Part shown: in pieces, positions 9,048 to 18,462 of the stretch
Numbering within the stretch: position 1 is the stretch's first letter
Layout: each line of letters begins with the position of its first letter
Source: Actinomycetes bacterium
Lineage (GTDB): Bacteria > Actinomycetota > Acidimicrobiia > Acidimicrobiales > JABEUL01
Length of the DNA stretch: 44,632 bases
Assembly: GCA_021852345.1 (NCBI GenBank)
Contig: JAJZNL010000004.1
Location: 1-44,632, forward strand
Direction: 5' to 3'
Position numbers and translations under genes: made by a program
Notes under the pieces: model-generated
The model's input: only the letters and a program-made list of their open reading frames with translations
Told to the model about the DNA's origin: nothing
Database searches by the model: none

Positions 9048-10340
9048 ATGTTTAATATAATGAAAAATCCAATCGGAATAGGAATACTGGGATGTGGCAA
9101 TGTCGGTTCGGCACTGGTATCTTTATTGTTGCAGGAGCCCGATGAGTTTTTTATTGAAAAAATTGCGGTTCAAAGGTTAGATGCTAAACGCAACGATTAC
9201 GTGGATACGTCTAAGTTAACATCAGATGCTAACTCTGTAGTAATCGATGGAAATGTGGACGTAGTAGTCGAACTTATAGGCGGTACTACGGTTGCAAAGC
9301 AATTAGTGGAAGTTGCACTTAAAAATAAAAAACCTGTGGTAACTGCAAATAAAGAGTTAATGGCAAAACATGGTTTCGAACTTCTAGCTTTGGCCAATGA
9401 ATGTGGTGTGGATTTGCTTTTCGAAGCTTCAGTTTGCGGTGCCATACCTATCGTTAGGCTTCTAAAGGAGTCATTAGTTGGAGAAGAGATAACAAGAATT
9501 ATTGGCATACTCAACGGTACAACCAACTATATTTTGACAAAGATGTCAGAAGATAATCTGAGCTTTGATGAGTCTCTTAAATTAGCTCAAAGTTTGGGGT
9601 TTGCCGAAAGTGACCCTACGGCTGATATCAGCGGAAGGGATGCAGGGGCAAAAGCCGCAATTTTGACTTCGAGTGCTTTTATCTCCAAAGTGAATTTAGA
9701 TTCAGTGTATATTGAAGGAATTGCAGATATTACAGCTCAAGATATAGATTTTGCTGCCAAGAATGGCCTCGTTATTAAATTGGTGTCCGTTATTGAAAAA
9801 ATAAGACAAAATGGCGATCCTGATTTTAAAATAAGCATTCGGGTTCATCCTGTTATGATCGTTAAATCTCACCCCTTGGCTTCGGTTAGAAACTCATTTA
9901 ACGCCGTTTTTATAGAAGGTGAGGCCATAGGTGAAATGATGTTGTACGGTAAAGGAGCAGGGGGTCTGCCGACTGCTTCGGCAGTTCTCGGCGATATTTT
10001 GGATGCAAAACATAATATATCTCTTAGAACTTCAAACAGATATACGGTTCCAAAAGAACGCTCAATTTTAAATTTGGATGAACTTACAAATGAATTTTAT
10101 GTGGCCGTCGACGTAGCTGACGAGCCGGGGGTCTTAGCTAAAGTGGCTCAGGTATTCGGTTCAAATAATATTTCAATAGCATCGATGGAACAAAACGGTT
10201 TCGGACATAATGCGAGACTAGTATTTTTTACTCACGGGTCAAAGGAGCTTGATATGAAAATTACGGTGGCCCAACTTTCGGAACTTGAGGTTGTCAAAAA
10301 AGTTGGTTCTGTAATTCGGGTAATGGCAAAAAGTCAGTAG
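9048..10340 (+). CDS. hom: Homoserine dehydrogenase
   Basis: Reduces aspartate semialdehyde to homoserine with NAD(P)H, feeding threonine and methionine synthesis. The N-terminal Rossmann loop is GCGNVG at 15-20. The central homoserine-dehydrogenase domain contains ANKELMA and a GRDAGAK segment. The C-terminal ~85 residues form an ACT domain (DEPGVLAKVAQVF), which in this family allows feedback by threonine. A second ATG at 9060 is an alternative start; neither has a clear ribosome binding site. At 430 aa the length is typical. It lies just upstream of thrC (27 nt). Confidence 0.96.
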   Translation: MFNIMKNPIGIGILGCGNVGSALVSLLLQEPDEFFIEKIAVQRLDAKRNDYVDTSKLTSDANSVVIDGNVDVVVELIGGTTVAKQLVEVALKNKKPVVTANKELMAKHGFELLALANECGVDLLFEASVCGAIPIVRLLKESLVGEEITRIIGILNGTTNYILTKMSEDNLSFDESLKLAQSLGFAESDPTADISGRDAGAKAAILTSSAFISKVNLDSVYIEGIADITAQDIDFAAKNGLVIKLVSVIEKIRQNGDPDFKISIRVHPVMIVKSHPLASVRNSFNAVFIEGEAIGEMMLYGKGAGGLPTASAVLGDILDAKHNISLRTSNRYTVPKERSILNLDELTNEFYVAVDVADEPGVLAKVAQVFGSNNISIASMEQNGFGHNARLVFFTHGSKELDMKITVAQLSELEVVKKVGSVIRVMAKSQ

Positions 10341-10367
10341 CCGTGATATAAATGAGGTTGAAATTAT

Positions 10368-11426
10368 ATGGATACTAAAGGTTGGAAGGGAATAATTAAT
10401 GAGTATAGGCAATTCCTTGAATTTCCCCAAGAAGGATCTGTGGTTTCTCTACACGAGGGTAATACTCCTCTGATATATGCTCCTAAGCTATCAAAACTTA
10501 AAAATGCCAATGTCTACCTTAAATATGAAGGATTAAATCCCACTGGTTCGTTTAAGGATCGGGGCATGACAATGGCAATTAGCAAGGCAAAGACTGCCGG
10601 CGTCAAAGCCGTTGTTTGCGCATCTACGGGAAATACTTCAGCATCGGCTGCTGCATATGCGACAAGAGCGGGCATGTCTTGTATCGTTTTGATACCTGAT
10701 GGTTATATTGCTTTGGGAAAACTTGCTCAAGCTTTGATTCACGGAGCTACCGTTATTCAAATTCAAGGCAACTTCGATGAAGCGCTTAAGATAGTTCGCA
10801 CGCTGCCTGATTACGTTCCAGTTGAAATTGTAAATTCAGTTAATCCTTCAAGAATAGAAGGTCAGAAAACTGGAGCTTTTGAGATTGTAGACGTTTTGGG
10901 AGATAGTCCGGATTATCATTTTATTCCTGTGGGCAATGCAGGGAACATCACCGCATATTGGAAAGGGTATCTTCAGTATAAATCGTTGGGCAAAGCTACC
11001 AAATTACCGGCAATGATGGGCTTTCAGGCCGCAGGAGCAGCGCCAATCGTGGATGGCCATCCTATTGAAAATCCCGAAACTGTTGCGACCGCAATTCGTA
11101 TCGGTAATCCCGCATCATGGTACGGAGCCACGAGTGCGGCAAGTGAGTCAAACGGCATAATCTCAAAAGTTACTGACGATGATATTTTGAAGGCATACCG
11201 ATTCTTAGCCGCCGAAGAGTCGGTATTCTGTGAACCCGCATCAGCTGCATCCGTAGCCGGATTATTGGCTACAGATGTCATCAAAGAGAGTACTGTGGTA
11301 TGTGTATTGACAGGTCATGGTTTAAAGGATCCTGATATTGCAATATCACAAATTAGTGTTCCCACTAGGGTGGAACCCAATTTAAAGGATGTATTAACTG
11401 CCATGAACGTCGATGGCTGGCAATAA
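10368..11426 (+). CDS. thrC: Threonine synthase
   Basis: PLP-dependent conversion of O-phosphohomoserine to threonine. The PLP lysine is Lys63 in GSFKDRGM, and the phosphate-binding loop is STGNTSAS, both as in the short class of threonine synthases. At 352 aa it is complete. It lies 27 nt after hom and completes a hom-thrC pair. The usual third member, thrB (homoserine kinase), is not in this window. A perfect 11-bp inverted repeat (11404-11440) spans its stop codon. Confidence 0.97.
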   Translation: MDTKGWKGIINEYRQFLEFPQEGSVVSLHEGNTPLIYAPKLSKLKNANVYLKYEGLNPTGSFKDRGMTMAISKAKTAGVKAVVCASTGNTSASAAAYATRAGMSCIVLIPDGYIALGKLAQALIHGATVIQIQGNFDEALKIVRTLPDYVPVEIVNSVNPSRIEGQKTGAFEIVDVLGDSPDYHFIPVGNAGNITAYWKGYLQYKSLGKATKLPAMMGFQAAGAAPIVDGHPIENPETVATAIRIGNPASWYGATSAASESNGIISKVTDDDILKAYRFLAAEESVFCEPASAASVAGLLATDVIKESTVVCVLTGHGLKDPDIAISQISVPTRVEPNLKDVLTAMNVDGWQ

Positions 11427-11440
11427 GTTATCGACGTTCA
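11404..11440 (+). terminator. Hairpin spanning the thrC stop codon
   Basis: TGAACGTCGAT (11404-11414) is the exact reverse complement of 11430-11440, with a 15-nt loop containing the tail of the thrC frame and its TAA. It is well placed to end the argS-lysA-hom-thrC transcript. There is no run of T after it, so it is not a textbook intrinsic terminator. Confidence 0.45.
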
Positions 11441-11759
11441 CGATTTATTAAAATAGACGAATTTGTTGCGAAGGCTTTCAGAATAAGATAAGATGTAAAT
11501 AGATTATTTTTTGTATTTCTTTTTGTTAATACGCTTTACAAAATTATCAGCGCAAAGATATCGTTTTAAACCATATTTCTGTTTATTATTACCCTTCCAA
11601 ATTATTTGTTATCCGTTTTATAATGTGTTTGACGGAATTCGTTTGACAGCAATTAAAAATTAATATTTGATTATTATAAATAAAGAAGTTGCGGTAAGCA
11701 AAAAGTAAAATTTCCTTCGGTTTGATCACCATAATAATATTTCAAGAAAAGAGGAATTT
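11441..11759 (+). promoter_or_regulatory. rho leader and promoter region
   Basis: About 320 bp of AT-rich sequence before rho. A TTGACA at 11643-11648 is a good -35, but the best-spaced -10 (TTTGAT at 11666-11671) is poor. A TATAAT at about 11619-11624 lacks a good -35. Many rho genes are autoregulated in their leader by Rho itself; that this holds here is inference. The ribosome binding site AAAGAGG lies just before the GTG start. Confidence 0.35.
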
Positions 11760-13619
11760 GTGAGTCAAGATCTTCAACTTGATCGTGCAATTTTAGAAAC
11801 AAAAGAAAGAGCGGAACTGCATGCCATTGCAGATGCCTTAAAGATTAAGGCTGGTTCGCGAGCAAAAAAGTCAGAGATTATTGACTTAATTTTGCAATTT
11901 GCATTGCACGGGTCAAGTTCAAATTATGTTAACCACAGCGGACCTAATGATGCTGAGGTAAATAGTATTAAATTAAGTGGCGTGGAGGCTGAAGGTAAGC
12001 TTCAGCAATCAACCGACACTGACCTTAACGGGATTTTAAATATTACCCAAAATAGCGTCGATATGACGAACGGTGACACGGGATCTAAGTTGAATACAGA
12101 TGAGTCGGTACGTCCGCCTAGGGCAAATATTTCATTGATTAAAGCGGCTGAATCCAACTTCGGATATGATGACGGCGACAATGACCCTGATATTGAGGAC
12201 TCCTTCGGTTTGGAATCAGTATCTCAAAACGGGAAATCTACGTCAAATAACTCGACACCATCATCTAAATCAGCCGAAGCAGATTCCAACTCGCACAAAG
12301 CTATTCAAGCTAAAGAAACCAAGGCCGAGAAACCTAAATCTGATTCAGATACCGAGCAGAAAACCGCAAAGAGCAATGATCCATCGGGGTCTTCAAACTC
12401 TTCAAAAAGAAATCGAAGAAGACGCGGAGGTAATAAACAAGTCGATAAAAATAGAGGCGAGCAGGTTGAACAGGGGTTTGACGGGCAGCCGATTTATGTC
12501 GAGGGATTGTTGGACTTAAAAGAAGAAGGTTACGGATTCTTAAGGACAAACGGTTATTTTCCGTCAAACAAAGATGTCTATGTATCCCTTAGTCAAGTTA
12601 GAAAATTTGCATTGCGACGCGGAGACTGGCTTGTAGGAGGATCGCGTCCTCCGGCTTCAAACGAAAAATACCCCGCTCTTTTGAAAATTGATTCGATAAA
12701 TGGAATCGGAATTGAAGAAGCTAAGCTTAGGCCCAAATTCGAAGACTTGACTCCATTGTTCCCTGACTCAAAGTTAACTTTGGAGCTTCCGATGGATCCT
12801 TCGAATTTAACGGCGCGAATTGTTGATTTACTGAGCCCTATCGGCAAGGGACAAAGAGGATTGATCGTGTCACCGCCTAAAGCGGGAAAGACTACCATAA
12901 TGAAACAAATTGCACGTTCGATTGAAGCCAACAATCCTGACGTAAAGTTAATGGTCTTATTGGTCGACGAAAGACCTGAAGAGGTTACCGACATGAGAAG
13001 GACGGTAAAAGGCGAGGTAGTTGCTTCGACTTTTGATCGACCGCATGAAGAGCATACAATTGTTTCAGAACTGACTATAGAGAGAGCAAAACGGTTGGTG
13101 GAACTCGGTCAAGACGTTGTAATAATACTTGACGGTATTACGCGTTTGGCCAGAGCATATAATTTGGCTCAGCCTGCATCGGGCAGGGTAATGTCTGGTG
13201 GTGTTGACTCGGGTGCATTGTATCCCCCTAAAAAATTCTTTGGAGCGGCAAGAAATACCGAAGAAGGCGGATCTTTAACGATCCTTGCCACCGCTTTGGT
13301 CGAAACTGGTTCTAAAATGGATGAAGTAATATTTGAAGAATTTAAGGGAACCGGAAATATGGAACTTCGGTTAGATCGAAGATTAGCCGAAAGACGTATT
13401 TATCCTGCAATAGACGTTAATTCTTCGTCTACTAGGCACGAAGAATTGCTGTTTGACAGGGTGCAACTGCAGCAGGTCTGGAAATTAAGACGAGCTTTAA
13501 ACATGCTTGCCGCTGAAGGCAATAATGCTCCAGGACTCGAACTGTTAATGGACAGACTGAAAAAGACGCATACCAATGATGAGTTCCTTGCCGAAATGGC
13601 AAAATCTCCTTCGATTTAA
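11760..13619 (+). CDS. rho: Transcription termination factor Rho
   Basis: Hexameric RNA-dependent ATPase/translocase that ends transcription. An N-terminal SAP-like helical part (about 1-50) is followed by a long low-complexity insert (about 55-240), Ser/Asn/Asp/Lys-rich and ending in a basic patch (KRNRRRRGG). Then come the cold-shock-like RNA-binding domain (about 245-310) and the RecA-type motor with Walker [10 protein letters not shown] (371-379), [12 protein letters not shown], and the C-terminal RNA-contacting loops. At 619 aa it is longer than E. coli Rho because of the insert, as is usual in actinobacteria. The GTG start at 11760 is set by AAAGAGG. It follows thrC in the common actinobacterial order. 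Confidence 0.97.
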   Translation: MSQDLQLDRAILETKERAELHAIADALKIKAGSRAKKSEIIDLILQFALHGSSSNYVNHSGPNDAEVNSIKLSGVEAEGKLQQSTDTDLNGILNITQNSVDMTNGDTGSKLNTDESVRPPRANISLIKAAESNFGYDDGDNDPDIEDSFGLESVSQNGKSTSNNSTPSSKSAEADSNSHKAIQAKETKAEKPKSDSDTEQKTAKSNDPSGSSNSSKRNRRRRGGNKQVDKNRGEQVEQGFDGQPIYVEGLLDLKEEGYGFLRTNGYFPSNKDVYVSLSQVRKFALRRGDWLVGGSRPPASNEKYPALLKIDSINGIGIEEAKLRPKFEDLTPLFPDSKLTLELPMDPSNLTARIVDLLSPIGKGQRGLIVSPPKAGKTTIMKQIARSIEANNPDVKLMVLLVDERPEEVTDMRRTVKGEVVASTFDRPHEEHTIVSELTIERAKRLVELGQDVVIILDGITRLARAYNLAQPASGRVMSGGVDSGALYPPKKFFGAARNTEEGGSLTILATALVETGSKMDEVIFEEFKGTGNMELRLDRRLAERRIYPAIDVNSSSTRHEELLFDRVQLQQVWKLRRALNMLAAEGNNAPGLELLMDRLKKTHTNDEFLAEMAKSPSI

Positions 13620-13645
13620 TTTGTATATAAGATTGAACTTTTCGC

Positions 13646-15286
13646 ATGACTTTTGACAATTCTGATACTTCACAAACCCCTGCAATCGATTCATACAGAT
13701 TGGGAGCGTCACGAAAGCGCTCTCAAATCAGAAAATCGGCAAAAAGGCGTAAGTTAAAAAGACGAGCTTTTATCGGATTGATCATTTTTTTGGTTTTGAT
13801 ATTGGTTATGGTAGGGTCGGCTTTCGGATATTACGAATATATAACTTCTAAAATTAAGCACATTACGGTGCAAGGTATGCACGGTACTACAAATGTAGCG
13901 CAGCCAGAAAATATCTTGTTGGTCGGCAACAACTCAAGATGTGCCTTAAATGGCCAACAGGCTTCGCAGTTTGGAAGCTGCAGTCAAGTGGGCGGTGCAA
14001 GAAGCGACGTTTTAATGGTGGTGCATCTTAATCCTGCTAATCACACGGCATATCTATTGTCGATACCGAGAGACCTTTTCGTTCCGCTATATAATTTTGC
14101 TGGTACTGCGGCGGGAAGATTGGATCATGCTAAAGTTGACGCAGCTTTAAATAACGGACCGAGTCAATTGGTGGCAGCGGTTGAAGAGGATTTTGGGATA
14201 CCGATTTCCCATTACGTGTCACTTAACTTCGATACTTTTCAGGGTGTGGTGAATGATTTGGGCGGAATAAATATGTACTTTCCCACCGAAGTTAAAGATT
14301 ACTATTCAAACCTTAGTGTAAACCAAACAGGGTGTCTTCATCTGAACGGAACTCAAGCGTTAGCATTGGTTCGCGCAAGGCATATGTACTATATGCAAAA
14401 TGGGCAGTGGCTCTATGACGGAAACGGTGATATCTCCAGGATTACTAGAAATCATCTATTCTTGAAAGCACTGGCCGCCGAAGTTCGTCCGCAGCTAACT
14501 AATCCGTTTACGGATAATGCACTTTTAAATTCTTTGTTGCCGAATCTTCAGGTGGATCAAAACTTTAGCGTGAGTGATATGGTATCTCTAGTTTTGGCAT
14601 TTAAAGACGTGAGCTTGGGCAGTATACCTACGGAGACTTTGGCAACCGTTGCAGAGGGTAGTTTTGATTACAAAAACGCAAATTTCGGTAGTGTTTTATT
14701 TCCGGTTCAACCGGCGGAAAGTCAGGTAATTTCTCAGTTTCTTGGATATACTCCGGGTCAAAATATAGTTCCGAACTCTTTTAGCCTTCAGGTTTTAAAC
14801 GGGACGGGTGCATACAATGCAGCAACTAATGTAGCCAGTTCATTGACGGCAGACGGCTTTAATATTACATCTGCGGGAAATCAAGTTATTCCTTCGACTT
14901 CATATGGCTCAACGGCATTGGAATCAACTGTTTACTATAAGCCCGGATTTGAAGCGCAAGCGGAAAAACTTATGTCGAACTTAAGCGGCACGGTCATAAT
15001 GGGGCAAGAAGACCAAGGATATACCGCTGACGTTACTTTGGTGGTTGGTAATCAACTTCAAGTAGCTCCGCCTTCTTCGAACACGACAACCGCACCTTCA
15101 AGCGGCAGTCAAACCAACCCGTCAAACTCGTCAATCAGTAGTCCTACGGTTGCGCCGACAACTACAACTACCAGTCCTTACGGTCCCGTCAACCCGGCTG
15201 AAGTATATCAGTCGAACAGACCGATTCCTTGGTTTGATCCCATTGCATGTACTCCAGGACAACCCGTTCAAACTCTTACGGGTTAA
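13646..15286 (+). CDS. LCP (LytR-CpsA-Psr) family cell-wall glycopolymer ligase
   Basis: LCP enzymes transfer lipid-linked glycopolymers onto peptidoglycan outside the membrane. A basic cytosolic tail (about 1-40) leads to one membrane helix (about 41-62). The LCP catalytic domain (about 88-290) shows ILLVGNNSR, GGARSDVLMVVHLNP, the IPRDLFV arginine/aspartate pair, and LVRARHMY. A LytR_C domain follows (about 380-465, LQVLNGTG), then a Pro/Ser/Thr-rich tail. At 546 aa it is typical of the actinobacterial two-domain type. It lies 26 nt after rho, possibly co-transcribed, and converges on the transglutaminase gene. It fits with wecA, which starts lipid-linked polymer synthesis further downstream. 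Confidence 0.93.
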   Translation: MTFDNSDTSQTPAIDSYRLGASRKRSQIRKSAKRRKLKRRAFIGLIIFLVLILVMVGSAFGYYEYITSKIKHITVQGMHGTTNVAQPENILLVGNNSRCALNGQQASQFGSCSQVGGARSDVLMVVHLNPANHTAYLLSIPRDLFVPLYNFAGTAAGRLDHAKVDAALNNGPSQLVAAVEEDFGIPISHYVSLNFDTFQGVVNDLGGINMYFPTEVKDYYSNLSVNQTGCLHLNGTQALALVRARHMYYMQNGQWLYDGNGDISRITRNHLFLKALAAEVRPQLTNPFTDNALLNSLLPNLQVDQNFSVSDMVSLVLAFKDVSLGSIPTETLATVAEGSFDYKNANFGSVLFPVQPAESQVISQFLGYTPGQNIVPNSFSLQVLNGTGAYNAATNVASSLTADGFNITSAGNQVIPSTSYGSTALESTVYYKPGFEAQAEKLMSNLSGTVIMGQEDQGYTADVTLVVGNQLQVAPPSSNTTTAPSSGSQTNPSNSSISSPTVAPTTTTTSPYGPVNPAEVYQSNRPIPWFDPIACTPGQPVQTLTG

Positions 15287-15329
15287 AAACCCTTGTGCTG
15301 TTAGAGCTTTATGTGCTGTTAAAGTTTTA
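15280..15329. repeat. Small palindrome and imperfect tandem repeat between convergent genes
   Basis: GGGTTAAAAACCC (15280-15292) overlaps the LCP stop. It is followed by an 18-bp unit present twice (15294-15311 and 15312-15329, TGTGCTGTTAGAGCTTTA and a copy with two changes). The second unit overlaps the last codons and stop of the transglutaminase gene. The palindrome is too short to be a convincing terminator. Confidence 0.5.
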
Positions 15330-17541
15330 ATTTGTGAAACGAACTAATCCAGTCGCCGATATCCTCCAAGACTTGATTTTTGAGAAAGTTAGATTTCTCG
15401 GGATCGTTTATAACGGACGGGTTATATTCCAAATTATCAAAAGTTTTGCCGATAGAGTCCAGATTTGAAATTAATTGAGGGTCGTTATTGATATGGTCAA
15501 TATTTTTAAGTCGCTGCAAGTATCTCAAAAATGATTCATTGGGTTTGTAAATTACATCATATTTTGAGCCTACCTTATTGAATTTTAAAATTATCTTTTC
15601 GCCAAAAGATAGCTGTCGAAATTTAATCAATTTGTTTATGAATAGATAAGAAGTGCCAACGAGTACTAACGCAATTAGGATTGATAAAATCACAAATATA
15701 TTATTTTTTGCAAAATTTGCGGTGGCCTTAAGTATAATTTGTCCAGGAGACGGCGTTGAATACGGAACTACGGTCGTAGGATCGGTGTCTTGCCACCCGC
15801 CATTTGGTCCGTACCAGACCTGAACCCAAGCATGAGCATCGCTAGCTTTTACCTGATATAAGTTTGTAATCGGGTCATAAGAACCAGCAACGTATCCAAC
15901 CGCCTCCCGAGCAGGTATTTTAAGGGATCTGAGCATTACGACAAGAGCAGAACTGATCTGTTCGCAAAATCCGGTTTTTGTAACAAATAAGAATTGATCT
16001 ACCGAATCTGCATGATAAGGCAGAGGTGGTATATTCAAAGAATAGTGCATGTGGCTTCCCATCCAAGATTCCAAAGCCGTTACTATTTGATATGTACTTT
16101 TAGCTTTTGCAGCTTTTACAATTTTTTGTGCCAACAGTCTTACTCTTGTATAAGGTTTAGGCAGTTGAAGATCTGTTTTAAGTTCGGAGTTCGGCAGTCC
16201 TAAGGTATATGACGTGCCCGACGGCATCACGTTTTGAAGTTGAGTTGGGTTAAGTCTTATATCTCTTGATATTACGGTGTAAATTGTACCGGATTCCATT
16301 GCATCTCTGGATCTAATCGAGCGGCCAGGTCCTAAAAAGAGGTGAGAGCCGGGGAAGTATATTTCTATCGGGGATTCAGTCCCAAACAGCAGATTGGGCA
16401 ACGGTGTGGCAACATAAAATGTCTCAGTGTTTTGCTGAGCGCCGTAAAGCAATCGAGGTGGTTCTCCCAGCAGTTTAAAAGGTAAATAAAAAGACGGTGT
16501 ACCTGTCAATTTCTCGATGATTGACGGTGACTGTGTCCACGACTGCCCATTCCAGGTATTAAAAGTCTCGCCGAGCCAATAACCCGGTTCGGTCGCTCTT
16601 ACTCTTAAAACAATTTGGTTCGAAAGTGCTCCCCTTAAACTAGTATTTAAAGGACCTGAAAACCCTAAATATCCTCCGACTTGGACACTACCTCCTGGTT
16701 GACCCGCTTTAGCTGGAGCCGTCGGATTTGACCCTCCTTGGGTTAGCCCACCAGGATTTGAAACCGGCACTCGATTTTGAATTGATGACGGGAAGGTTAT
16801 TGACTTAAGCGGTTGCGGAGGCGGGAGAACCAGTATAATTACAAACGAGATCATAGCCGAAAATATAATTGCCGACAAGGTATTTACAAAAGCATGTTTT
16901 GCGGTTTCCTTATTTAAAGTTTGCGACCTCCACAAGAGATTAAGACAAATTATGCCCACAATTAGCCAACACATAACAATAATCGAAAATGAATTGGCTA
17001 TTGCTTGGGCAGCGGCAATAGCAACGAGACCTGCCGATCCAGAAAGGGAAAAAGTGAGATCTCTTCTGGCAGGCACATCAAAGCTATGGATAGCAATAGT
17101 CCACATAAAAAGCGCTGCCAGAGGAGCAAGAATAGACGGAACGTTCCTATTGGTTGCCGCATTTATAATCGAAAATAATGTGTTTAAAAAAATAGAGGTT
17201 GCTGCGATAGCCAAGATTATTTTGATCCAAGAATACGGCTTCTTTCTGGTTATAGCCGAAAATATATTTCCGGCTATCGTTACCGCAGAAACTGAAATTA
17301 AATTCACTAAAGTTATTTCACTCACGGTATAGCACGCATAGATGCCCAAAATTACTTCGATAACTATTAGAAATCTTAACGTCGCCGAATTCTCCGGTGG
17401 AAGGGGTTCATTGGCTTTTTTTATTAGATAGATAATTTTTCGGAAATTACTTTTATCTAAAATATCTTTTTGTTCGAAAGTTAATTCGTACTTGGCAATT
17501 TTGAGATTTCCACTTCGTTTGTTTTGTGTGTCAACTGCCAT
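15319..17541 (-). CDS. TgpA-like membrane transglutaminase-fold protein
   Basis: About six membrane helices (within 54-245) in a DUF3488-like N-terminal region are followed by a Gly/Pro-rich linker (about 260-295) and an extracellular transglutaminase-like domain. The papain-like triad is visible: Cys526 in TGFCEQIS, His570 in SDAHAWVQVW, and Asp587 in DTDPT. A further helix (about 617-637) leads to a cytosolic DUF4129-like tail. At 740 aa it matches TgpA-type proteins. It is the last gene of a three-gene minus-strand operon and overlaps the DUF58 gene by 11 nt. The trio MoxR/DUF58/TgpA is widespread. A protease or amidase role at the envelope is plausible, but the substrate is unknown. Confidence 0.92.
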   Translation of the reverse strand: MAVDTQNKRSGNLKIAKYELTFEQKDILDKSNFRKIIYLIKKANEPLPPENSATLRFLIVIEVILGIYACYTVSEITLVNLISVSAVTIAGNIFSAITRKKPYSWIKIILAIAATSIFLNTLFSIINAATNRNVPSILAPLAALFMWTIAIHSFDVPARRDLTFSLSGSAGLVAIAAAQAIANSFSIIVMCWLIVGIICLNLLWRSQTLNKETAKHAFVNTLSAIIFSAMISFVIILVLPPPQPLKSITFPSSIQNRVPVSNPGGLTQGGSNPTAPAKAGQPGGSVQVGGYLGFSGPLNTSLRGALSNQIVLRVRATEPGYWLGETFNTWNGQSWTQSPSIIEKLTGTPSFYLPFKLLGEPPRLLYGAQQNTETFYVATPLPNLLFGTESPIEIYFPGSHLFLGPGRSIRSRDAMESGTIYTVISRDIRLNPTQLQNVMPSGTSYTLGLPNSELKTDLQLPKPYTRVRLLAQKIVKAAKAKSTYQIVTALESWMGSHMHYSLNIPPLPYHADSVDQFLFVTKTGFCEQISSALVVMLRSLKIPAREAVGYVAGSYDPITNLYQVKASDAHAWVQVWYGPNGGWQDTDPTTVVPYSTPSPGQIILKATANFAKNNIFVILSILIALVLVGTSYLFINKLIKFRQLSFGEKIILKFNKVGSKYDVIYKPNESFLRYLQRLKNIDHINNDPQLISNLDSIGKTFDNLEYNPSVINDPEKSNFLKNQVLEDIGDWISSFHKLKL

Positions 17542-18442
17542 CTGAAGTTTCCGTTATTGAATTGCTGATGATAGTCTTGTCGGCTTGAGCAAGTTGAATT
17601 TGAGCCTGCATTGAAGTAAGAATCTCCTGGCTGAATGGTTTTAAATTTACTAAAGTAATTAAAATTATTCCAAATGGGTGGATTTTAAGCAGATACTCCA
17701 CAGTTCCCATAATCTGTTCCGCTCTGGACTCGATTTCGTCCAAAGTTCCATAAAAATTAGCGTATACGGAATAGATCTGAGAACTTGTAACTTCGAATTC
17801 TTTGATTTGGAGTTTTCCGACGTGAGCTGTGGTTTTCCAATTTGCACTGCGCAGCGAATCTCCGCTTACATAGTCGCGTGAACCTCGAATCTCTCCTCGG
17901 GTGTTGAGACGCCATTGATTTTCAGAGTCATTTTTCATTAAGGAAAAAACATAGTCTGGTTTACTAGCCGGAGGGAGTACTAGTATTTCATGGTCAAATT
18001 TAAACACTATCTTCCTGTACCACCAGACAATACCAAAGGGCGCTGCGGTAGATACAATAACGCTTAATTCTGACAGTCTGCCCATATAATGTGGAGTAAA
18101 TTGAATCGGTGAAGGAGTCTTGGGAGATAAAAATTCCACATTACCGTGGTCTGTTGTAATTCTGCAGGTTTTTTGCGATTTAATTGTTATGGCATTTAAA
18201 GAGTTGGCGATTAAAAAATGGGGAACTCCTATTATATATAGTTTGTTTGTTAAGCTGATTATCATCGGGGCAACAATACCTAAGAAAATCAATGAAGAAA
18301 CAATCGCTCCGACTACCTGAACCCAACCTGATCCACTCGCTCGTGCAACGCCTATAAGGGCGAACATGAGCGGAACCGTTCCAAATATCGGTCCCAAAAA
18401 TTTTCGAGGTCGGGGAAAGGATTTGTATACGGTGTATTCCAT
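17531..18442 (-). CDS. DUF58 domain membrane protein
   Basis: Two membrane helices near the N-terminus (about 16-34 and 40-64) precede a beta-rich middle. The DUF58 signature lies at about 186-218 (RGSRDYVSGDSLRSANWKTT, then a LQIKEFE segment). Only a short C-terminal portion follows, so the vWA-like part is reduced; 303 aa is on the short side. It overlaps the transglutaminase gene by 11 nt and lies 20 nt after the MoxR gene, which indicates translational coupling and a shared complex. In known trios the DUF58 protein is thought to be handled by the MoxR ATPase; this is established only in outline. Confidence 0.9.
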   Translation of the reverse strand: MEYTVYKSFPRPRKFLGPIFGTVPLMFALIGVARASGSGWVQVVGAIVSSLIFLGIVAPMIISLTNKLYIIGVPHFLIANSLNAITIKSQKTCRITTDHGNVEFLSPKTPSPIQFTPHYMGRLSELSVIVSTAAPFGIVWWYRKIVFKFDHEILVLPPASKPDYVFSLMKNDSENQWRLNTRGEIRGSRDYVSGDSLRSANWKTTAHVGKLQIKEFEVTSSQIYSVYANFYGTLDEIESRAEQIMGTVEYLLKIHPFGIILITLVNLKPFSQEILTSMQAQIQLAQADKTIISNSITETSDGS

Positions 18443-18462
18443 TTGAGGTACCGCCTATTTGA

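Noticed and set aside
12166..12567. Overlapping frames on both strands inside rho
   Set aside because: They arise from the low-complexity insert of rho and have no independent support.
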